In this document: in pieces, positions 51,325-60,670 of the stretch
Layout of the letters: every line of letters starts with the position of its first letter
Position numbering within the stretch: position 1 is the stretch's first letter
From: Propionibacteriaceae bacterium
GTDB taxonomy: Bacteria; Actinomycetota; Actinomycetes; Propionibacteriales; Propionibacteriaceae
Assembly: GCA_031262485.1 (NCBI GenBank)
Contig: JAISHO010000028.1
Span: 17,885 to 81,884 of the forward strand
DNA length: 64,000 nucleotides
Reading direction: 5' to 3'
The notes under the pieces: model-generated
The model's input: the letters and a program-made list of their open reading frames with translations, nothing else
The model's database searches: none
What the model was told of the DNA's origin: nothing
Position numbers and translations under genes: made by a program

Positions 51325-52656
51325 TTACTGGTTCAACGTCGCCAACTCGGTGGCCGGGTCGGCGCCGTCGGCGATGTTTTGGAGGACGACGCCGAGGTCG
51401 TTCTCGAGGCTGTCGCGGCCCGGGGAGACCAACTTGCGGTCGTATTGGGCGGCTAGCAGAGTCTCGGTGACGAGGTCGACGCTGCTTTGGGCGAGGTCGG
51501 ACTCGCCCTCGTCGAGGTGCACGGTGACGTCCTTGGCGACGGGGAAGCCCTGGAGGGTGTCGGCCCACATCTGTTGGCCCTCGCCGACGGCCATGAACTC
51601 GACGAACTTCGCCGCGGCTTCCTGTTTCTCCGGGGTGGAGGAGGCGGAGATGGCCAGCGCGAAGTCGACCCCTGCGGTGACGCCGGCGTCACGCTCGCCC
51701 CCGGGGGGGCAGTCGGCCATGCCGAGGGCGTCGTTCTCGACGGCGGTGCCCGGCGTCTCGGGGCTGATCGTCAGCCCGGCGCCGACGTGCCAGGAGCCGG
51801 TCGGCATGAACACAGCCCGGCGCGCCATGAAGTAGTCGTCGCGTGCCATCGGATAGGTGTTGACCGTCGTGGCGGCATCCTCGAAGACACCATTGGTGAA
51901 CAGCTCCTGCCAGGCCTGGCCGGCTTGGACGAGGGTGTCGGAATCCCACGGGATCTCACCGGCGGCAGCCTTGTAGATGTCCCCGCCGGAGCCGTATTGG
52001 TTCGACAGCCAGACGAAGAAGTCGGCGTCGTGCCAGGCGTCGGCCGCGCCCATGGCGAAGGGGGTGAGCCCGGCGGCGCGGATCTGCGTGGCGATGGCGA
52101 AAACCTCGTCGCGCGTCGTCGGCAAGGTCAACCCCATCTCGTCCATGAGGGTCTGGTTGTAAAGGAAATATTCCATGCCGGCGTTGAGGATCGGCACAGC
52201 CGCGACGGTTCCGTCGGTCGTCGTCGTTTGCGCCACCGCCTGCTCGGAGAGTTGGTCGATCCAGCCGGAGGCGTATTCGGAGGTGTCGAGGGCGTAGTCG
52301 GCGTAGTCGTCGAAGGAGGACCCGACCTGGATGCCGTAGATGTCGGGCACCTCGTCGGCCAGAATCTTGTTGTCGAGTTGGGTTTTGAAGGCGTCGAAGT
52401 CCTCGTCCCGGTTGAAGGTGATCGAGATGTCCGGGTTCTCCTCCTGGAACGCGGCGTAGAGGGCGGGCCATTGGAGCGGGTCCATCGTCGGCAGCCAGGA
52501 GTCGAAGACGAGTTCGACGGCGCCGTCGGCGGCCGGGGTGTCCTCGCTCGTCGTGTCATCGGTTCCGCCGGAGGAGCAGGCGGAGAGCAGGAGGCTGGAC
52601 GCGACGAGCGCGGCCGCTAGCCCGTGCGACCGGTGTGTTCGTCGAGTGGGGGTCAT
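51325..52656 (-). CDS. sugar ABC transporter substrate-binding lipoprotein
   Basis: A 443-residue family 1 extracellular solute-binding protein. The signal peptide ends in the lipobox LLSAC with Cys27, so it is membrane-anchored outside the cell. The mature part starts with a Thr/Asp/Ser-rich linker and has TRDEVFAIATQIRAAGLTPFA, typical of oligosaccharide binders. It is the last gene of the unit whose earlier genes are two permeases and a GH43 enzyme, an unusual position for a binding protein. AGGGAGA stands before the ATG. Confidence 0.9.
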   Translation of the reverse strand: MTPTRRTHRSHGLAAALVASSLLLSACSSGGTDDTTSEDTPAADGAVELVFDSWLPTMDPLQWPALYAAFQEENPDISITFNRDEDFDAFKTQLDNKILADEVPDIYGIQVGSSFDDYADYALDTSEYASGWIDQLSEQAVAQTTTTDGTVAAVPILNAGMEYFLYNQTLMDEMGLTLPTTRDEVFAIATQIRAAGLTPFAMGAADAWHDADFFVWLSNQYGSGGDIYKAAAGEIPWDSDTLVQAGQAWQELFTNGVFEDAATTVNTYPMARDDYFMARRAVFMPTGSWHVGAGLTISPETPGTAVENDALGMADCPPGGERDAGVTAGVDFALAISASSTPEKQEAAAKFVEFMAVGEGQQMWADTLQGFPVAKDVTVHLDEGESDLAQSSVDLVTETLLAAQYDRKLVSPGRDSLENDLGVVLQNIADGADPATELATLNQ

Positions 52657-52730
52657 GGAGGGATCTCCCTTCGGTTGGTGGTGTGTGTGGTGATGACGGG
52701 GACGCGTGGGAGAACACGCGCCCACCGGGG

Positions 52731-54905
52731 TCAGGAGGGGGTCTCGCCGGGGAGGACGGCGGTGGCGTGGGCGAACTCGGGGATGGTCGGGCCGATCGAA
52801 GTGGTGTCGAGGGCACGGAGCCGGGCGCAGGTGATGCGGTTGATGTGGCCGATCGTGGACGGGCGCACATCCTTGACGATGTGATCGGTCGCCCCGCAGC
52901 CGATGATGAAACCGGAAGGCGTCATCTCCGAGCGGACGCTGAAACGGCGACCCGGCAGGGGGCCATGGGCGATCACCTCGTGCGGATCGCCGGTGCTCAA
53001 ACTCCACCCGGAGATGTCGACGATGAGCCGGGCCACGATGATCTCGTTGTCCAAAGCTTCCGCTCCGACGGCCGGGGAGTCCTCCGAGGTGACCGTCCAC
53101 ACCCCGGCCGGGGCGCTCGCTTTCCGGTCGACGACGAAGAGGAAGTCGACCCGTCCAGCCTCGCCAAGCAACTCATATTCAGCATTGACGCGCCGGCCGG
53201 TGGGGATCGGACCAGCCCGGAACACCGCCGGCTCACGGGACGGGTTGCTGATCCCCTCCTTCGTGGCGACAAGGGGGATGTCGGAGGTGAGGTTGGTCCC
53301 CGCGATGATCCCCAGTTGTTCACCGGCCAGCGAAAGGTGCTCGGTCACCGCCATCGCGGCGACGCGTCCTTCGGTGTATTGGGAGAAATAACCGATTCGC
53401 CCGGGGCCCGGGGCGGCCGAGAAGGTGACGAGCGGAATCCCGTCGAAGCCGAGAACGACCTTGCCGAAAGCCCGTTCGACGGTGAGGGGCCGGAAGGCCC
53501 GTGGATCCTCGTCAGGCAGATCGGCTGAGACGACCGCCCGACCGACACCGCCGGCCCAATCGATGACATCGAGTTGACGCCGCCCAGAGTCGAGCAGGAC
53601 GGACGTCCAATGCTGCGGGTCGCGCGCGTTGAGGACGAGCCCGCCACGCGCGCCGTTGCCACTGTCGATGGCGTTGATCCAGAACTCGGCCCGGTAGGCG
53701 TCCCAGACCCCGGGGGCGATGACACGGGCCCGACGTGACGAGGCCGAGGTGACGAGCGCCCCGTCGCGGACGACCGCCTCGCCTTCCCAGATCTCCCAAC
53801 CCTCGGGCCAATCCTCGCCCTCGAAGCGCTCCTCGAGGTCGGCCCGGTAGGGACGGTGCTGCACTTCCGTGGTGGGAGCTGGGGTGATGAGCCGAGGGCC
53901 GTCGAACCCCAGGGGATCGATCCGCATCATCCTTCGTTCGCCCTTGTGGCCGGGCTCGTCCTTGCCCCAGCCGTGGTAGACGATCCAGGGGTCGACGAGA
54001 TTGGGCGCCACCGTGATGCTGTTGTGTCCGGTGCCCTCGACCCCTTCGCTGCGTCGCACGAGGGTCCCGTAGTCGTAGTCCCCGGGCGCCTTGTGCCACT
54101 CCCACCCTCCGATCGGCCCCGCCATCGTCGCGGTGGCATAACCGATGTAGTAAGCGTCGTTGGTGTAGGCGTTGGCGGAATACGTGAGGAATGCTGTGTT
54201 GTGGTGCGTCAGGAAAGCCGGACCCTCGATCGTGTGCCAATCGCGGCCGTCGCCGAAGCGATCCTTGGCGAAGACCTCCTGCGGCACCGAAGGCACGACG
54301 ACGGGACGCTCCTCCCCGGCCAACGTCGTCGGGTCGACGAGCCGGTCGACCATGACGGAGGTGCCAGCCGCCCTGGCGTCGAGCGCCGTCCACCGGTTCG
54401 TCGCATAGAACAGGTAGAGGGAACCATCGAGGTCACGCACCGGTTGGGAGTCGATCGCGAAATGGCGCGGCAAGAGGGTGCGCACATAGGCGAACGGGCC
54501 CTCCGGGTGCTCGCCGACCGCCACTTGGAGGCGCTGGTCGTGCGGATCGTTCGAATCCGCCTTGACACACGAGTAATAGAGGTAGAACAGCCCGCCGGTG
54601 TACAGCACACTCGGCGCCCAGTAGTCTTTACGCCCCCCGAGGCTGAAGACGTAACCGAGATCCTCCCAGCTGACGAGGTCGTCGGAGAGCGCCAGCCTGA
54701 CCCCGTCGATCCCGGTGGCGTAACAGTAATACCGCCCGCAGTGTCGTAAGACGTAAGGGTCGGGGAAGGGGGGGCGTTCACCGTTGACGAAGTGAGCCGG
54801 GTTGGCGAAGACACTCCCTCTGGTCTCGTCTCTCGCCGGCGTCAGGCGATCTGGGGCGCCGATGTCCTGCGGGCCGGCGGAGGCCGGCGTGGTGGGGGAT
54901 GGCAT
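52731..54905 (-). CDS. glycoside hydrolase family 43 protein (beta-xylosidase/arabinofuranosidase type)
   Basis: A 724-residue cytoplasmic glycosidase. The N-terminal five-bladed propeller (about 30-345) has the GH43 catalytic set: Asp49 in PPFPDPYVL (base), Asp152 in FAIDSQPVRD (pKa modulator) and Glu227 in WHTIEGPAFL (acid). Residues 360-545 are a beta-sandwich resembling a concanavalin-like accessory domain and a further C-terminal region (570-724) is unassigned. With no signal peptide it would act on imported short oligosaccharides. Xylose isomerase in the same window suggests xylo-oligosaccharides, but arabino-oligosaccharides are equally allowed by the family. Confidence 0.9.
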   Translation of the reverse strand: MPSPTTPASAGPQDIGAPDRLTPARDETRGSVFANPAHFVNGERPPFPDPYVLRHCGRYYCYATGIDGVRLALSDDLVSWEDLGYVFSLGGRKDYWAPSVLYTGGLFYLYYSCVKADSNDPHDQRLQVAVGEHPEGPFAYVRTLLPRHFAIDSQPVRDLDGSLYLFYATNRWTALDARAAGTSVMVDRLVDPTTLAGEERPVVVPSVPQEVFAKDRFGDGRDWHTIEGPAFLTHHNTAFLTYSANAYTNDAYYIGYATATMAGPIGGWEWHKAPGDYDYGTLVRRSEGVEGTGHNSITVAPNLVDPWIVYHGWGKDEPGHKGERRMMRIDPLGFDGPRLITPAPTTEVQHRPYRADLEERFEGEDWPEGWEIWEGEAVVRDGALVTSASSRRARVIAPGVWDAYRAEFWINAIDSGNGARGGLVLNARDPQHWTSVLLDSGRRQLDVIDWAGGVGRAVVSADLPDEDPRAFRPLTVERAFGKVVLGFDGIPLVTFSAAPGPGRIGYFSQYTEGRVAAMAVTEHLSLAGEQLGIIAGTNLTSDIPLVATKEGISNPSREPAVFRAGPIPTGRRVNAEYELLGEAGRVDFLFVVDRKASAPAGVWTVTSEDSPAVGAEALDNEIIVARLIVDISGWSLSTGDPHEVIAHGPLPGRRFSVRSEMTPSGFIIGCGATDHIVKDVRPSTIGHINRITCARLRALDTTSIGPTIPEFAHATAVLPGETPS

Positions 54906-54949
54906 GTCCTCGTTCCTTTCGATGGGAGATGGTCGGATACGGGTGGGGT

Positions 54950-55747
54950 TCAGCTCTTGACCGCCCCGGCGGTGAGGCCGGCTTGGAGGAAACGCTGAGC
55001 GATGAGATAGACGACGATCGAGGGGATCGTCATGAGGATGAGGCCGGCGTAGAGCTGGGAGATGGCTTCTTGGCTCATCCGGTTGTCTTGGAGCAGGGAG
55101 ATGGCTTGTGTGACGGGGAATTTGTCTTGGCTCGCGATGAGAAGGTTGGGAAGGAGGTATTCGTTCCAGCTGTAGACGAAGGAGAGCACCCCGACGTTGG
55201 CGAGGGCGGGGCCAGACAGGGGCAGGAGGACGGCCCAGTAGATCCGCAACGTCCCGCAGCCGTCGAGTTGGGCGGCCTCGATGAGTTCGTCGGGCAGGGT
55301 GTCGAAGTGGTTGCGCATGATGAGGAGCATCATGAGGACGTTGAACGCGACCAGGGGGACGATGACTCCGATGTAGGTGTCACGTAACCCGACACTGTTG
55401 ACGGAGAAGAACAACGGGGTGACGACGGCGGCGACGGGCACCGCCAGGCAGGCCAGGAGAAGGCCATAGAGCAGGTTCCTTCCCGCGAAACGCATCTTGG
55501 AGAAGGCGTAGCCGGCCAGGGAGGAGATCACCATGATGACGAGAGCGGAGACTCCAGCCAAGAGGAAAGAGTTGCCGATCGCCCGCCAGTAATCGAAGAC
55601 CGGATGATGAAGAACCACGTTGTAGTTGTTCCAACCGCCGACAGAGATCGACTTCCACACCGCCACGGCGATCGGGTAAGCCCACAGGGCGAGGAGGAAG
55701 ACGAGGACGGCGTACATCGCGACCCTGGCCGGGATTCGGGTGACCAT
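54950..55747 (-). CDS. sugar ABC transporter permease (MalG type)
   Basis: A 265-residue permease with six membrane segments and the EAA loop EAAQLDGCGTLRIYWAVLLP near residue 160, which contacts the ATPase. It starts three bases after the stop of the MalF-type gene. It forms the heteromeric channel of the oligosaccharide importer with its upstream neighbour. Confidence 0.92.
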   Translation of the reverse strand: MVTRIPARVAMYAVLVFLLALWAYPIAVAVWKSISVGGWNNYNVVLHHPVFDYWRAIGNSFLLAGVSALVIMVISSLAGYAFSKMRFAGRNLLYGLLLACLAVPVAAVVTPLFFSVNSVGLRDTYIGVIVPLVAFNVLMMLLIMRNHFDTLPDELIEAAQLDGCGTLRIYWAVLLPLSGPALANVGVLSFVYSWNEYLLPNLLIASQDKFPVTQAISLLQDNRMSQEAISQLYAGLILMTIPSIVVYLIAQRFLQAGLTAGAVKS

Positions 55748-55750
55748 CGC

Positions 55751-56620
55751 TCATCGCCGCCGTTCCGAGACTTTGATCTGCGCCAAAGACAACAGGAAAG
55801 CGATCACGAGGATCACCATGCCGATGGCGGAGGAGTAGCCGGCCTCGCGGTCGGACCGCGCTTGGTAGAGGAAGGTGGAGAGGAAGTGGTTGGAGACTCC
55901 AGGCCCGCCGCCGGTGGTGAGCCAGACGATGTCGAACGTCTTGAGCGAGCCGACGATGCCGAGGACGATGAGCACCGAGGTGGTGCCGCGCAGCGAGGGC
56001 AGGATGATCGAGAAGAGGCGACGCCACCAGCCGGCCCCGTCGATGACGGCCGCCTCGTGCAACTCGCGCGGGATCGCCATGAGTCCCCCGAAGTAGACCA
56101 TCATCGAGAAACCCATCCATTGGAAGACATTGATGATGATGACGGACCACACGCCGAGGTCCTTGCCCAGCCATTGGATGACCTCGCCGGCGCCGAGCAA
56201 GCCGATGGCACGCAGCGACTCGTTGAGGGAGCCGTAGTTGGCCTCGAGCATGTATTTAAAGACCGTCGCGATGATGGCGGGCGCCATAGCGATGGGCAGG
56301 AAGAAAACCGCCTTGAAGAAGGTGGATCCCGGGAGCCGTTCAGCGCAGATGACGGCGACGAGGAGCCCGAGGGCGGCCTGGATGGCGACCGTCGCCACCA
56401 TGAAGATGAGATTGTTTTTCAGCGCTGTCCAGAAGGTCGGATCCTCGACCAGGTGGAGATAGTTCTCCAGGCCGATGAAGTTCATCCGCCGCAGCCCGTT
56501 CCAATCAGTCAGGCTGGCATAAGCGGTGAATCCGACGCAGTAATACAACAGGACGCCGGAGAGGAGAAGGACGGGAGCGATGTAGAGGTACGGCTTGAAG
56601 CGATTCGCTCCAACGCCCAT
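55751..56620 (-). CDS. sugar ABC transporter permease (MalF type)
   Basis: A 289-residue permease with six membrane segments and the EAA loop HEAAVIDGAGWWRRLFSIIL. The ATG at 56620 follows GGAAGGAAG closely and is preferred over the longer frame beginning at 56695. It is the first gene of the unit permease-permease-GH43-binding protein. A LacI-type operator lies 44 bases upstream. Confidence 0.92.
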   Translation of the reverse strand: MGVGANRFKPYLYIAPVLLLSGVLLYYCVGFTAYASLTDWNGLRRMNFIGLENYLHLVEDPTFWTALKNNLIFMVATVAIQAALGLLVAVICAERLPGSTFFKAVFFLPIAMAPAIIATVFKYMLEANYGSLNESLRAIGLLGAGEVIQWLGKDLGVWSVIIINVFQWMGFSMMVYFGGLMAIPRELHEAAVIDGAGWWRRLFSIILPSLRGTTSVLIVLGIVGSLKTFDIVWLTTGGGPGVSNHFLSTFLYQARSDREAGYSSAIGMVILVIAFLLSLAQIKVSERRR

Positions 56621-56663
56621 GTCGCTTCCTTCCTCGCCCCACAGCAGTGGGCCGCGGGTTTGA

Positions 56664-56675
56664 TTCAACGTTGTA
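56664..56675. promoter_or_regulatory. LacI-family operator candidate
   Basis: TTCAACGTTGTA has the perfect core CAACGTTG with a central CG, the usual pattern for LacI-family operators. It lies between the divergent transport operon and the lacI-type gene, close to the permease start. Confidence 0.5.
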
Positions 56676-56821
56676 CCAACGATAGGAACGATCATATCAC
56701 CATAAGCATTCTTGATGCTGCATGTCGCAATTTTGTTGTCGTTTTACGCTAAGGTGTCGGTTTCAACGGCGTCCGACGAGCGACGCCCCGAACACACGTG
56801 ACGATCCAAACGGAGGAATCC

Positions 56822-57823
56822 ATGACGAGGGTGACGTTGGCCGATGTGGCGGCTCGAGCCCACGTCAGCCCTAAGACCGTCTCGAACGTCATCCACGAGA
56901 CCGGTCGCGTCGGCGCTAGCACTCGGGAGCGAGTCCGCCGGGCCATCGCCGACCTCGGGTATCATCCGAACCTCGCCGCCCGCCATCTGCGCGGAGGCGA
57001 CTCCGGGCTCATCGGCCTAGCCCTGCCCGATCTGCGCCAGCCTTATTTCGCCGAGTTGGCCGCCCACATCGTCAAAGAGGCGGAACGGCATGGCCACCTC
57101 ACCGTCATCACACAAACCGACGGAGCGGCCGAGGCGGAACGGCGCGTCTGCGAAGGCGTGGGCCTACCCCGTCTCGACCTGCTCATCATCTCCCCCCTCG
57201 GTCTGCGCGAATCGGACCTCGCAGCCCGGCACTCCGACACCCCCGTCCTCCTCCTCGGGGAACAAGCCACCGTTTTCGGACCGGGGCCGTGGGCCCATGT
57301 CATCATCCCCAACGCGGAGGCCGCCCGTCTCGCCACCGCACATCTGCTATCCCGGGGACGGCGTCGGATCGCCGCCATCGGCTGGCAGGAAGACGAACCC
57401 AACGTCACTGCCCGGCAACGCCTCGAGGGCTACCAGGCCGCCCACCGTGACGCCGGAATTCCTCTCGACGAGCAGCTCGTGCGACCGGTCACTTTCTTCA
57501 ACCGCTTCGACGGCTCGCAAGCCGTCACCGACCTCATCAGGAGAGAGGTCCCCTTCGACGGCCTCTTCTGCTTCAACGACACCCTCGCCTTCGGGGCCAT
57601 TCACACCCTCGCCCTCCATGGGCTCACAGTGCCGGGCGACGTCGCCGTCGTCGGTTTCGACGATGTCGCCGAATCCGCCTATTCCGTCCCCCAGCTCACC
57701 ACCATCGGGCCGGCCCCGGCCACGGTGGCCCGGGCCGTCCTCGAAGCGGCCATGCTGCCCCCCGGCTCGTTCGCCGGCCGCCACCTCATCACACCCGATT
57801 TGGCGGTGCGTTCCAGTTCGTGA
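56822..57823 (+). CDS. LacI family transcriptional regulator
   Basis: A 333-residue repressor. The HTH at residues 4-23 (VTLADVAARAHVSPKTVSNV) and hinge helix (HPNLAARHLRGG) are complete, followed by a periplasmic-binding-protein fold ending TTIGPAPATVARAVLEA. GGAGGAATCC precedes the ATG. It is divergent from the oligosaccharide importer/GH43 operon and most likely represses it until a sugar ligand binds. Confidence 0.93.
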   Translation: MTRVTLADVAARAHVSPKTVSNVIHETGRVGASTRERVRRAIADLGYHPNLAARHLRGGDSGLIGLALPDLRQPYFAELAAHIVKEAERHGHLTVITQTDGAAEAERRVCEGVGLPRLDLLIISPLGLRESDLAARHSDTPVLLLGEQATVFGPGPWAHVIIPNAEAARLATAHLLSRGRRRIAAIGWQEDEPNVTARQRLEGYQAAHRDAGIPLDEQLVRPVTFFNRFDGSQAVTDLIRREVPFDGLFCFNDTLAFGAIHTLALHGLTVPGDVAVVGFDDVAESAYSVPQLTTIGPAPATVARAVLEAAMLPPGSFAGRHLITPDLAVRSSS

Positions 57824-57824
57824 C

Positions 57825-57848
57825 CGGTGGGCTCGTCGTATCCCACCG
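57825..57848. terminator. hairpin between lacI-type and gntR-type genes
   Basis: CGGTGGG / CCCACCG with a ten-base loop; an alternative pairing GGGCTCG / CGAGCCC overlaps it. It lies just past the LacI stop codon, in the convergent gap. Confidence 0.5.
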
Positions 57849-57898
57849 CGAGCCCAGGGCGGGGCGCTTCACCCCCTGCCACGGCGGGGTGTCGGCGG

Positions 57899-58663
57899 TC
57901 AGGCCCAGGCGACTTCTCGCCCGAATTCCGCGAGGGTGTGGGTGATGATGGCGGCAGCCGCGTCCGAGGCCCCGGCGGCGTCTCGGTGGCCGATGGCGAG
58001 GGCGACGGCCTCATGCCAGCCGATCGACTCGAGGTGGACGTTCGTCAAGCCCGGCCGCGGCGAGACGCCGCGCACGTAGAGGGCGGCCTCGACGGTTCCA
58101 GCCAAACGGGCGAGCACACTATTGGCGGACCGTTCGAGGATCCAGCGGTGGAAGGCGCTGTCGGCCCGGAAGTGACCCGGCATGTCGCCGCGCTCCAGAC
58201 AATCGCGCATCTCGGCGGCCAACTCGCTCAAGCGGGCCAGGTCGCCGACGGCGGCCCGTTCGGCGGCTAGGGCGGCGGCCACCGGCTCGACCCCGAGACG
58301 CACCTCAAGCAATTCTTTCTGCTGAACGAGGTAGTCCGGGCCTCGGCCGCGCCAGAGGATGACGGCCGGGTGGAGCATGTTCCAGCGTTCCCGGGGCGTC
58401 ACATGGGTGCCGACCCGTTGGCGCGCCTCGATGAGCCCGAGCGAGCTCAAGGTGCGGAAGGCCTCCCTCACGACGCCGCGTGAGACCCGGAAGGATTCGC
58501 CGACGCGTTCGGCGATGAGCGCCTCACCCTCGGGCAGGCGCCCGTCGACGATGCGTTGGCCGAGGTCCTCGACGACCTGGCCGGTCAGCCCGCCGCCGAG
58601 TGGAGAGGTGAGCGAGGTGCCCGGCGGGAAGAGCGGGTAGGCCGGGGCGACGAGATCGTTCAT
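57899..58663 (-). CDS. GntR family regulator, FadR/FCD subfamily
   Basis: A 254-residue regulator: winged helix at about 25-90 (GQRIVDGRLPEGEALIAERV, VSRGVVREAFRTLSSLGLIE) and a C-terminal FCD ligand-binding domain (about 105-245) with metal-site histidines in FHRWILERS and IGWHEAVALAIGHRD. FCD proteins sense sugar acids or other carboxylates. Its ATG overlaps the stop codon of the upstream SDR gene (58660-58663), so the regulator is co-expressed with it. Confidence 0.9.
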   Translation of the reverse strand: MNDLVAPAYPLFPPGTSLTSPLGGGLTGQVVEDLGQRIVDGRLPEGEALIAERVGESFRVSRGVVREAFRTLSSLGLIEARQRVGTHVTPRERWNMLHPAVILWRGRGPDYLVQQKELLEVRLGVEPVAAALAAERAAVGDLARLSELAAEMRDCLERGDMPGHFRADSAFHRWILERSANSVLARLAGTVEAALYVRGVSPRPGLTNVHLESIGWHEAVALAIGHRDAAGASDAAAAIITHTLAEFGREVAWA

Positions 58664-59601
58664 GCCGGCGTGGAGGGGTCGGTGGCGGAGAGGCGAGCGG
58701 AGAGGGCGGCGTCGGCGAGAGGTGGCGCGCCGTCCGAGGCCGTGCGATCCGCGCCCGAAGGACCGGCGGTCGTCGCAGCGCGATGGGCGAGGTGGGGGCG
58801 TTGGGTGGCGAATTTCCCGCCGCTGACGTCGATGAGGCTGCCGGTGATGTATTTCGCCTGGTCGCTGGCGAGGAAGCAGACGAGGTCGGCGACGTCGTCG
58901 GCCTCCTCCCACCGTCGCAGACTCAAGGTGTCGAGGAGGGCGGCTTGTTCGACGGCCGGCCGTTCGGTGAAGTGGTTGATGTCGCTGGGCACCATGCCGG
59001 GCGCGTAGGCGTTGACCGTCACTCCCCAGGGGCCCAGTTCGCTGGCCAGCACCCGCGTCAGGGAGACGACCCCGGCTTTCGAGGCGGCGTAGGCGGCGCC
59101 GCCGATCGAGGGAATGATGGCGGCGAAGGAGGAGGCGTTGATGATCCGCCCCGCCGCCTGTTCGCGCATGAGGGGGGCGACGGCGCGGCAGACGGTGAAG
59201 ACGCCGGTGAGGTTGACGTCAATGACGCGCGCCCAGTCCGCCTCCGCCATTTCTTCCACGGGCGCCTCGATGGTGATGCCGGCATTGTTGACGAGGATGT
59301 CGACGCGACCATGACGCTCCCGGGCGGCTTCGACGGCGCGGGCGACGGCGGCGCCGTCGGTCACATCGACGACGCTGGGGATCAATTCGCCGCCGTCATC
59401 GCTTGAACGAGCGTGGGGAGACGACGCGGCGGACGCGCCCGTGCGGAGAGCCGATGGGCCGGTCTCGGCGGCGTCGGGCCAGCGGGCGTCCCAGGCTTCG
59501 ACGGCGACGCCTTCGGCGAGGAGACGGTCGGCGATCGTGCGGCCGATTCCTCGGGCGGCCCCCGTCACGATCGCCACTTTTCCCGTCAGATCGATGAGCA
59601 T
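58660..59601 (-). CDS. SDR family oxidoreductase (3-oxoacyl-ACP reductase-like)
   Basis: A 313-residue classical short-chain dehydrogenase: TGAARGIG (13-20), NNAG (105-108), Ser157/158, Tyr171 and Lys175 in YAASK. Residues 45-75 form an unusual Ser/Ala-rich insertion and the last 45 residues are a disordered tail, so it is longer than the common 250. Within a sugar-uptake locus under a GntR/FCD regulator it probably oxidises or reduces a sugar, polyol or sugar acid; the substrate is not known. Confidence 0.88.
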   Translation of the reverse strand: MLIDLTGKVAIVTGAARGIGRTIADRLLAEGVAVEAWDARWPDAAETGPSALRTGASAASSPHARSSDDGGELIPSVVDVTDGAAVARAVEAARERHGRVDILVNNAGITIEAPVEEMAEADWARVIDVNLTGVFTVCRAVAPLMREQAAGRIINASSFAAIIPSIGGAAYAASKAGVVSLTRVLASELGPWGVTVNAYAPGMVPSDINHFTERPAVEQAALLDTLSLRRWEEADDVADLVCFLASDQAKYITGSLIDVSGGKFATQRPHLAHRAATTAGPSGADRTASDGAPPLADAALSARLSATDPSTPA

Positions 59602-59650
59602 GGGGACCTCCTCGAGAGAGACGAAAGCATCAAACGGTTGACATGGGTCT

Positions 59651-59667
59651 GAATAATCATATTATTC
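59651..59667. promoter_or_regulatory. operator candidate GAATAAT-CAT-ATTATTC
   Basis: A 17-base dyad with perfect seven-base arms, strikingly AT-rich for this genome, in the 129-base space between two divergent SDR genes. It is the best candidate site for the GntR-type regulator of this locus. Confidence 0.55.
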
Positions 59668-59677
59668 TGATCTCAGA

Positions 59678-59697
59678 CTCAGCATAGTGACGCTGAG
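59678..59697. promoter_or_regulatory. second dyad CTCAGC-N8-GCTGAG
   Basis: Inverted repeat ten bases after the first dyad and 34 bases before the start of the plus-strand SDR gene. It may be an additional regulator site or a leader hairpin. Confidence 0.35.
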
Positions 59698-59730
59698 GTC
59701 AGAGGTCGCGTGAAAGCAAGGAGGCTGGCG

Positions 59731-60555
59731 ATGATGTTCTGGAGCGAGCGGACCGCGTGGGTCACCGGCTCGAGCCGGGGCATCGGCTTGGCTGTCGCCC
59801 GGCGGCTCGCCTCCCTCGGCGCGACCGTCGTCCTCCATGGCTCGACCGCCGATTCCCCCGACGTCTTCGGCGAGGGCGCCGACTTGGCCTCGCTGGCCGG
59901 TCGATTGGCCGAGGAGACGGGCTCACCCGTCCATGCGGTGGTCGGCGATCTGACCGACGAGACGGTCGTCGCCGGGCTCGTCGCCGAGATCGAGGAGGTC
60001 GTCGGGCCGGTCGACGTCCTCGTCCACGCCGCCGGGGGCGACATCGGCTCAGCCGGGGCGCGGGCGCCCCACGCCGGGAAGATCCAGCACGGCAACGACG
60101 CGCTCTTCCTGCCAGCCGCCGAGGTCCGCGTCATCTGGGAACGCAACTTCACCACCGCCGTCAACGTGTGTTCCAGCGTCGTCCCGGGAATGATGGAGCG
60201 GCGCGACGGCTCCGTCGTCACCATCGGCTCGATCGCCGCCATGACCGGTTCGGCCGGTGGGGCGATCTACGCCTCGGCCAAGGCCGCCTTGCACGAATAC
60301 ACCCGCTGCCTGGCCGCCCAGGCGCGCCCCTTCAACGTCCGGGCCAACGTCGTCGCCCCCGGCGACACGCTGACCGAGCGGTTCAAAGCCAGCCGTGCCC
60401 TCGACGACGACCGCCTCGCCGCCACCGGCTTGGAGCGCTACGGGCGCCCCGACGAGATCGCCGACGCCGTCGCCTTCCTGGCCGGGCCAGAATCCACCTA
60501 TGTCACCGGGCAAGTGCTGCGGGCCGACGGCGGCCTCCAGCTCTGGCCCGGCTGA
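59731..60555 (+). CDS. SDR family oxidoreductase
   Basis: A 274-residue short-chain dehydrogenase starting at ATG 59731 behind AAGGAGGCTGGCG; an in-frame GTG at 59710 is less likely because it would place this Shine-Dalgarno inside the gene. Motifs: TGSSRGIG (12-19), HAAGG in place of NNAG (99-103), Ser167, Tyr180 and Lys184 in YASAK, and a C-terminal TYVTGQVLRADGGLQ. It is the first gene of a plus-strand unit with a sugar binding protein and two permeases, so it likely acts on the imported compound. Confidence 0.88.
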   Translation: MMFWSERTAWVTGSSRGIGLAVARRLASLGATVVLHGSTADSPDVFGEGADLASLAGRLAEETGSPVHAVVGDLTDETVVAGLVAEIEEVVGPVDVLVHAAGGDIGSAGARAPHAGKIQHGNDALFLPAAEVRVIWERNFTTAVNVCSSVVPGMMERRDGSVVTIGSIAAMTGSAGGAIYASAKAALHEYTRCLAAQARPFNVRANVVAPGDTLTERFKASRALDDDRLAATGLERYGRPDEIADAVAFLAGPESTYVTGQVLRADGGLQLWPG

Positions 60556-60670
60556 CCGCACTGCCGCCGCCCCGCCAGGGCGGATCGGCCCCTCCCCCCG
60601 TCCGTTCTCTCTCCAGCGAAACCCCATGAAACACACCCCCACTCACTCCGCGTAGTCAAGGAGGACTCCC

